From: DATIHT01 sp035480415
Lineage (GTDB): Bacteria > Patescibacteriota > Microgenomatia > Curtissbacterales > GWA2-41-24
Direction of reading: 5' to 3'
Length of the DNA stretch: 9,084 nt
Assembly: GCA_035480415.1 (NCBI GenBank)
Contig: DATIHT010000067.1
Location: forward strand, 1-9,084
Position 1 is the stretch's first letter, and every line of letters starts with the position of its first letter. The notes under the pieces were generated by a model. The model saw nothing but the letters and a program-made list of their open reading frames with translations, searched no databases and had not been told where the DNA came from. Shown in pieces: positions 5,392 to 9,084 of the stretch. Made by a program: the position numbers and the translations under genes.

Positions 5392-5677
5392 ACCTAAATG
5401 GATTACGCATGAAGATTTAAAGGCAAGGCTTATGAAGAGGCCGGGCTTTCGTCGTGAATACGAAAAGCTTGAACCGGAGTTTGCGATCGCAAGAGCTATG
5501 ATTGACGCTAGAGTCAAAAAGAACATCTCGCAGCAAGAGCTGGCAAGAAAAATGGGGACGGGACAGGCAGTTATATCAAGGCTTGAAGGTGCAAGCGCAA
5601 GTCCATCATTATCTTTAATTAAAAGACTGGCGAGTGCTTTGGGACTTAAGGTTGAGCTTCGACTGATTCCTAGATAA
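5381..5677 (+). CDS. XRE-family HTH antitoxin, HigA-like
   Basis: A 98-residue protein with a helix-turn-helix at about 39-92 (NISQQELARKMGTGQAVISRLE; then PSLSLIKRLASALG) and a terminal strand VELRLIP. It should bind and neutralise the toxin encoded just upstream and repress the locus, most likely at the dyad 5069-5086. The N-terminal 38 residues (EDLKARLMKRPGFRREYEKL) match the region that precedes the HTH in HigA proteins encoded with Gp49-type toxins. The start codon overlaps the toxin end by 11 bases, and AGGAG (5365-5369) and GAAGGA (5373-5378) give it a ribosome binding site, unlike the toxin, so the antitoxin may be translated more efficiently. Confidence 0.87.
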   Translation: MKDKPKWITHEDLKARLMKRPGFRREYEKLEPEFAIARAMIDARVKKNISQQELARKMGTGQAVISRLEGASASPSLSLIKRLASALGLKVELRLIPR

Positions 5678-5687
5678 ATTACACATT

Positions 5688-5990
5688 ATGAGTAAAATCA
5701 ATCAAGCTGTCAAAAGAGGGGATCTGATAGCTTACGACGATCTTTTTTCTAGCTATCCCAAAAAACGCCAACAAGAGATCCTAGAGAAAGCGAGATACTT
5801 AAAGGCTGCAATGGAGCTTAAAAAGCTTAGAAAAGAATTGAAGATATCTCAAGAAGAACTCGCCCGCAAAATGAAGGTTAAAAGAGAGTTCATAGCAAGA
5901 ATTGAAAGCGGGGAACAAAATATAACTATTGAAACACTAAATCGTGTGGCAGAGGCGACTGGTAAAGAGTTAAAATTCCACTTTATATAA
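5688..5990 (+). CDS. Second XRE-family HTH protein, antitoxin-like
   Basis: A 100-residue protein, ten bases after the first antitoxin and probably in the same transcript. A helix-turn-helix spans about 44-97 (ISQEELARKMKVKREFIARIE, 53-73; then ITIETLNRVAEATG) and ends in a strand ELKFHFI, the same layout as its neighbour. ISQxELARKM is shared by the two, but the N-terminal parts differ (here SYPKKRQQEILEKARYLKAA, 22-41). It resembles HigA-type antitoxins, yet no second toxin is adjacent: the next gene is on the other strand. It could be an orphan antitoxin, a second repressor of the locus or the remainder of another TA pair. No clear Shine-Dalgarno site precedes the ATG. It converges with the flavoprotein gene across 3 bases, with no terminator visible. 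Confidence 0.82.
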   Translation: MSKINQAVKRGDLIAYDDLFSSYPKKRQQEILEKARYLKAAMELKKLRKELKISQEELARKMKVKREFIARIESGEQNITIETLNRVAEATGKELKFHFI

Positions 5991-5993
5991 AAG

Positions 5994-7229
5994 TTAGTTT
6001 ATTTGCTTTGCAATGTACTCTGCATCTTCGGCAACTCCACAAAGAAGAAAAGATTGATATTTAGAAAGCCATCTTAGACCAATAAAATAAAGTCCTTTTA
6101 TTTTGCTTACACCTTTCTTGTGTATTGGTTCATTGTTCTTATCAAACACTGGAATCTTGAGCCAAGAGTAGTCGTCAACAAAACCTGTTGCCCAGATAAT
6201 CGTGCCTATTTCTTTTGAATTTAATTTACTAACAGGCTTTGGTTTAAAGTTGGATCTTTTCTGATTTTTTTCTTTGGATACTCTAATTTTGTTCTTTATT
6301 GCAAATTGATCGACAGCGTTTTTAAAGGCGGTAAGAGTATTTTCACCAATTTCCAGATTAGTTTCTAGGTCATTGTCAAAATTAAATGCTCCATTTTTGA
6401 AATCTTTTAGGCGACCGGTTAACTGTATTCCATTTTTTGCCATCTTTCTTAAATCTATAGTTTCCTTATAACCAAACAAGTTGGGAGCAATAGTTGCTTT
6501 GATTTCTGGGGTTGCTTCTTCTGCGGTTTTGTCTAACGCTCCAAGTAATTTTGCCCATTCCATAAAATCTTTTCCTCTATAAACCCGCGGCACGATTCTT
6601 AGTCTGCCGATAGATAAATACACTTTCCTTTTGGCTTTATTTAGATCTTGGGTAATTTGGATACCGGAATTCCCACCACCGACAATCAAAACAGGACCAT
6701 TTGGCAATTGACTGGGGTTCTTATATTGAGAAGAGTGTAGCTGCAAAATATTCCTTGGAATAGATTTTGAAACTTTTGGTATTTGCGGCTTGTGAAATGA
6801 ACCGATAGAAATAACAACATTCTTGGCTTGATATGTGCGATTTTTGGTTTTTGCTAAAAATCCTTTTTTGTTTTTGGTAAGAAGAGTAACCTTTGTGTTT
6901 GTTAGGACCGGAGCATTAAAAGATTTTGCATAATCTTTTAAAAATTTAACTACCATGTCTCTTTTATCGAATCCATTTGGATTATTACCTTTATATTTAA
7001 AACCAGGGAGTATCGTCATGTAATTTGGAGTGATCAAACTGAAGGAATTCCAACGATGAGAACTCCAGCTATCTGCAACTTGTTTTGCCTCCAGAATTCT
7101 GTGAGCAACTTTTTTTCTGGTTAGACCATAGCTTACGGAGAGGCCAGCTTGGCCTGCACCGATAATTATTGTATTTACGCTTAATGTTTTCACGGGTTGA
7201 TTGTACAACTTAGGTAACTTTTTGTGCAC
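5994..7229 (-). CDS. FAD/NAD(P)-dependent flavoprotein, FMO/CzcO-like
   Basis: A putative flavin monooxygenase-type oxidoreductase of 411 residues in this reading. Visible are the FAD-binding IIIGAGQAGLS (21-31), with a downstream acidic LEAKQVADSW (46-55), the NAD(P)-binding VLIVGGGNSGIQ (170-181) and the second FAD-contact motif WATGF (336-340). HSSQY (155-159) sits where FMO and Baeyer-Villiger families carry their FxGxxxHxxxY-like fingerprint, but it is incomplete. The closest general description is CzcO/YhiW-type flavoprotein; the substrate is unknown. No membrane segment is seen. The frame runs back to a TTG at 7265 inside the divergent gene; GTG at 7229 is chosen because a TATACT box ends 8 bases before it, and GTG at 7193 is the other candidate. 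The protein is Lys-rich. The gene is transcribed divergently from the HD gene. Confidence 0.85.
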   Translation of the reverse strand: MHKKLPKLYNQPVKTLSVNTIIIGAGQAGLSVSYGLTRKKVAHRILEAKQVADSWSSHRWNSFSLITPNYMTILPGFKYKGNNPNGFDKRDMVVKFLKDYAKSFNAPVLTNTKVTLLTKNKKGFLAKTKNRTYQAKNVVISIGSFHKPQIPKVSKSIPRNILQLHSSQYKNPSQLPNGPVLIVGGGNSGIQITQDLNKAKRKVYLSIGRLRIVPRVYRGKDFMEWAKLLGALDKTAEEATPEIKATIAPNLFGYKETIDLRKMAKNGIQLTGRLKDFKNGAFNFDNDLETNLEIGENTLTAFKNAVDQFAIKNKIRVSKEKNQKRSNFKPKPVSKLNSKEIGTIIWATGFVDDYSWLKIPVFDKNNEPIHKKGVSKIKGLYFIGLRWLSKYQSFLLCGVAEDAEYIAKQIN

Positions 7230-7237
7230 AAAATAGG

Positions 7238-7245
7238 AGTATAAT
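7238..7245. promoter_or_regulatory. Overlapping divergent -10 elements for the flavoprotein and HD genes
   Basis: TATAAT (7240-7245, +) and TATACT (7238-7243, -) overlap by four bases. Each lies exactly 8 bases from a start codon: ATG 7254 on plus, GTG 7229 on minus. Neither gene has a Shine-Dalgarno site in that gap. The -35 elements are weak: TTGGCC at 7260-7265 on the minus strand with a 16-base spacer, and none convincing on plus. If both are used, both messages are leaderless and the two promoters compete for polymerase. Confidence 0.5.
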
Positions 7246-7253
7246 TGCCCGTA

Positions 7254-7829
7254 ATGACAGGCCAATTAAAAGATTTTCATCATTATAAAGGTAACGACCT
7301 TTCCCGTTTTGAAAAGGTAGAGCGGAAAGTTATCGAATTAATCCTGGAAACAAAAATCGCCGACGAACATAGGGAAGATTCTAAAGTATTCGAATTAAAA
7401 CATGCTTCCGGTTGTACACAGATTGCCAGAATTCTTGCACAAAAGCGCAATCTCAACGTCGAAATTGCGGATGTTGCCGCGACTCTTCACGACATTTACG
7501 TAATTGTTAACGGTACTTACAAAGATCATGCAAAACTTGGTGCACCAATTGCCAAACAGATTCTTTTGGAAATTGGCGGGTTCTCCGAAGAAGAAATTAA
7601 AACAATTTGCGATGCAGTTGTGCATCACAGCGAAAAAGAAATTTATTCTAAAGAGCCGTATATTGAGTTGGTAAAAGATGTAGATGTTTTTGACTGCTCT
7701 TTGTATAAAGGTGCAGAAGGTTTTTACAAAATCCATAAAAGTGACGAAATTTTTAAAGAATATGTAAAGCGAATAAAAGCTGTCCGCAAAGAATTAGGTT
7801 TAAACCCCGAAGAAGTTTTTAGAAATTAA
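7254..7829 (+). CDS. HD-domain phosphohydrolase-like protein
   Basis: A 191-residue protein of the HD superfamily of metal-dependent phosphohydrolases. The metal-binding pattern is complete: His50 (ELKHASG), the His79-Asp80 doublet (TLHDIYV), His92 (YKDHAKLGA), His124/His125 (VVHHSEKE) and Asp142/Asp144 (VKDVDVFD). The layout with a second conserved His pair resembles small stand-alone HD proteins such as those acting on nucleotides or cyclic dinucleotides, but the substrate cannot be predicted. The family includes enzymes and metal-binding regulators. The N-terminal 45 residues are mostly helical and charged. The frame extends to a TTG at 7245 that lies inside the -10 box, so the ATG at 7254 is the better start. 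The stop is one base before the next start codon, so the two are almost certainly co-translated. Confidence 0.87.
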   Translation: MTGQLKDFHHYKGNDLSRFEKVERKVIELILETKIADEHREDSKVFELKHASGCTQIARILAQKRNLNVEIADVAATLHDIYVIVNGTYKDHAKLGAPIAKQILLEIGGFSEEEIKTICDAVVHHSEKEIYSKEPYIELVKDVDVFDCSLYKGAEGFYKIHKSDEIFKEYVKRIKAVRKELGLNPEEVFRN

Positions 7830-7830
7830 T

Positions 7831-9084
7831 ATGGCAAACCGAAATACAGGCTGGCTGCGTTGGGAAGCACAGGCGACAATTCATAATCTGGCAATGACTG
7901 CCTATGCAGGTCAGACTAGTATGTACAAATATTTTGGCTTTCGTTGGCCAAAATCATTTTTGATTTTCAGGGGTACAGACGTTGTATGGTCCGACAACTG
8001 GGACGATGTTTATAAATTTGGTGCCGAAATAATAAATTTTTATAAAGACAAACAAGAAAAGCAAAAGTACTTAAGTGACAGGAAAAAAGCGGTTGATGTT
8101 CTTTTTAAAACTTTAGACGAGATCGGAAAGTTAGATCTAAAAAAGCTGGACGATAGGGAATTGTTTGGTGCATACAAAAAGTTTTCTGATGTTTATTTGG
8201 ATTTTTGGAAAATCGCATGGTTTGACGAACCGGTTGCTTTTGAATGTGAAAGGATGTTGGAAAATGCAGGAGTAAGTGCTGGTGATATGGCGGTACTTTT
8301 GGCTCCGAGCTGGAAAGCGTTTGTTGGAGAAATTGAAGCAGACCTTTTAAAAATTAAAAAAGCAAAGGTTAGTGAACAAGACAAGTTAATTGCGCAGCAT
8401 CTTAAAAAGTACTTCTGGAAAAGAAATAATTATTTGCAAGCGTACCACCTAACTGCTGCAGATGTTAAAGGCGAACTTAAAACAGTTGGGCCTGTTACGA
8501 ACAAAGTTGTAGATAAAAATAAAACGTTGTCTAAACTCTCAAAAGACTTACAAGAAATTGTTTTGATTATGGAAGACTTTAGCCGTCTTCAGGACGAGCG
8601 CAAAATGCAAATGATGGTTACTGTAAATTACATGGATATGCTGCTTGAGGAAGTTGGAAAGCGAGTTGGTTTGTCGCTTGATGATATGCACTACACATAT
8701 TTTGCAGAAGTTGAGAGTTTGTTGCTTTCGGGGAAAAATTTAAAGGCGGAAATTGCAAAGAGAAAAAAGAAATGCGTTTTAACTTTCGACGGAGACTATT
8801 TTAGTATCGGTTATGGCAGTGATGTTGAAAAAGTAGAGAGAGAATTATTTGGCAGTACAAAAGCAGCAGATGTTACAGAGCTTGTTGGCCAGACAGCTTC
8901 TTCCGGAGTTGCAATTGGTAAGGTGGTAATTTTAAAAAGCCCGAAAGAAATAGACAAAGTAAAAGAGGGAGATATCTTGATTGCGGCATCGACCTCGCCG
9001 GATTATGTAGCCGCAATGAAAAAGGCAGCTGCGATTGTTACAGATTGGGGTGGCATGACTTCGCATGCGGCGATAGTTGCCAGG
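7831..9084 (+). CDS. PEP-utilising-enzyme swivel (phosphohistidine) domain protein, partial (3' end outside window)
   Basis: The frame is open for 418 codons from ATG 7831 to the window edge with no stop. The end is the mobile phosphohistidine domain of PEP synthase/PPDK-type enzymes: GQTASSGVAIGKVVIL (354-369), EGDILIAASTSPDY (379-392), then VTDWGGMTSHAAIVAR (403-418) with the phosphorylatable His412. Residues 1-350 are mainly helical with many Trp and Tyr (WKIAWFDEP, KKYFWKRNNYLQAY) and resemble the region before the swivel domain in rifampin phosphotransferase-like and archaeal/CPR PEP-utilising proteins. There is no ATP-grasp (PPDK N-terminal) domain: the protein begins directly with the helical part. 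A phosphoryl donor must therefore come from another protein, or from a domain beyond the edge. It follows the HD gene by one base, consistent with a shared operon. The rest of the swivel domain is expected beyond 9084. Confidence 0.85.
   Translation, partial: MANRNTGWLRWEAQATIHNLAMTAYAGQTSMYKYFGFRWPKSFLIFRGTDVVWSDNWDDVYKFGAEIINFYKDKQEKQKYLSDRKKAVDVLFKTLDEIGKLDLKKLDDRELFGAYKKFSDVYLDFWKIAWFDEPVAFECERMLENAGVSAGDMAVLLAPSWKAFVGEIEADLLKIKKAKVSEQDKLIAQHLKKYFWKRNNYLQAYHLTAADVKGELKTVGPVTNKVVDKNKTLSKLSKDLQEIVLIMEDFSRLQDERKMQMMVTVNYMDMLLEEVGKRVGLSLDDMHYTYFAEVESLLLSGKNLKAEIAKRKKKCVLTFDGDYFSIGYGSDVEKVERELFGSTKAADVTELVGQTASSGVAIGKVVILKSPKEIDKVKEGDILIAASTSPDYVAAMKKAAAIVTDWGGMTSHAAIVAR

Noticed and set aside
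7230..7265. TTG start at 7265 giving the flavoprotein 12 more residues
   Set aside because: It would overlap the start of the divergent HD gene and both -10 boxes. GTG at 7229 or 7193 fits the promoter and the family N-terminus better.

Overview
The window is AT-rich and gene-dense, and looks like part of a Candidate Phyla Radiation (Patescibacteria) genome, most likely of the Microgenomates type. That assignment is from recalled family resemblance: a DEAD-box helicase with a short Arg/Gly-rich leader and DEVD in motif II, small proteins, a GtrA-like protein, and few Shine-Dalgarno sites. No rRNA or taxonomic marker is present, so it is tentative. The standard code fits: the long frames run without in-frame TGA, and all twelve visible gene ends are TAA. 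No tRNA, rRNA, CRISPR array or insertion sequence was seen, and no gene-free stretch exceeds about 200 bases.

Layout. 1-94 (+) is the hydrophobic C-terminus of a membrane protein, possibly rhomboid-like. It converges on a DEAD-box RNA helicase (167-1384, -). Behind the helicase lie a double-hairpin REP-like element (1399-1458) and a DUF167/YggU protein (1589-1810, -). A divergent intergenic region leads to an RluA-family pseudouridine synthase (1945-2814, +), followed by a 367-residue ferritin-like diiron protein resembling acyl-ACP desaturases (2868-3971, +). A 12-bp hairpin terminator separates the latter from a small two-helix DUF378-like membrane protein (4038-4229, -), which has the best promoter and ribosome binding site in the window. 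A GtrA-like membrane protein (4352-4954, +) diverges from it.

A toxin-antitoxin locus follows: a RelE/HigB (Gp49-type) toxin (5092-5391), an overlapping XRE antitoxin (5381-5677) and a second XRE antitoxin-like gene (5688-5990). An 18-bp dyad sits between the -35 and -10 elements of its promoter. Convergent with it by 3 bases is an FMO/CzcO-like flavoprotein (5994-7229, -). That gene shares a compact divergent promoter with an HD-domain phosphohydrolase (7254-7829, +). One base after the HD gene begins a protein ending in a PEP-utilising phosphohistidine swivel domain (7831 to the window edge).

How the parts connect. Helicase, DUF167 and pseudouridine synthase are housekeeping or RNA-related. 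The TA cassette and flavoprotein look accessory. The HD and swivel-domain genes are probably one operon. The two points most worth a second look are the desaturase-like protein, which keeps the diiron ligand pattern although CPR bacteria usually lack fatty-acid synthesis, and several start codons placed 6-9 bases after a -10 box, suggesting leaderless transcripts.
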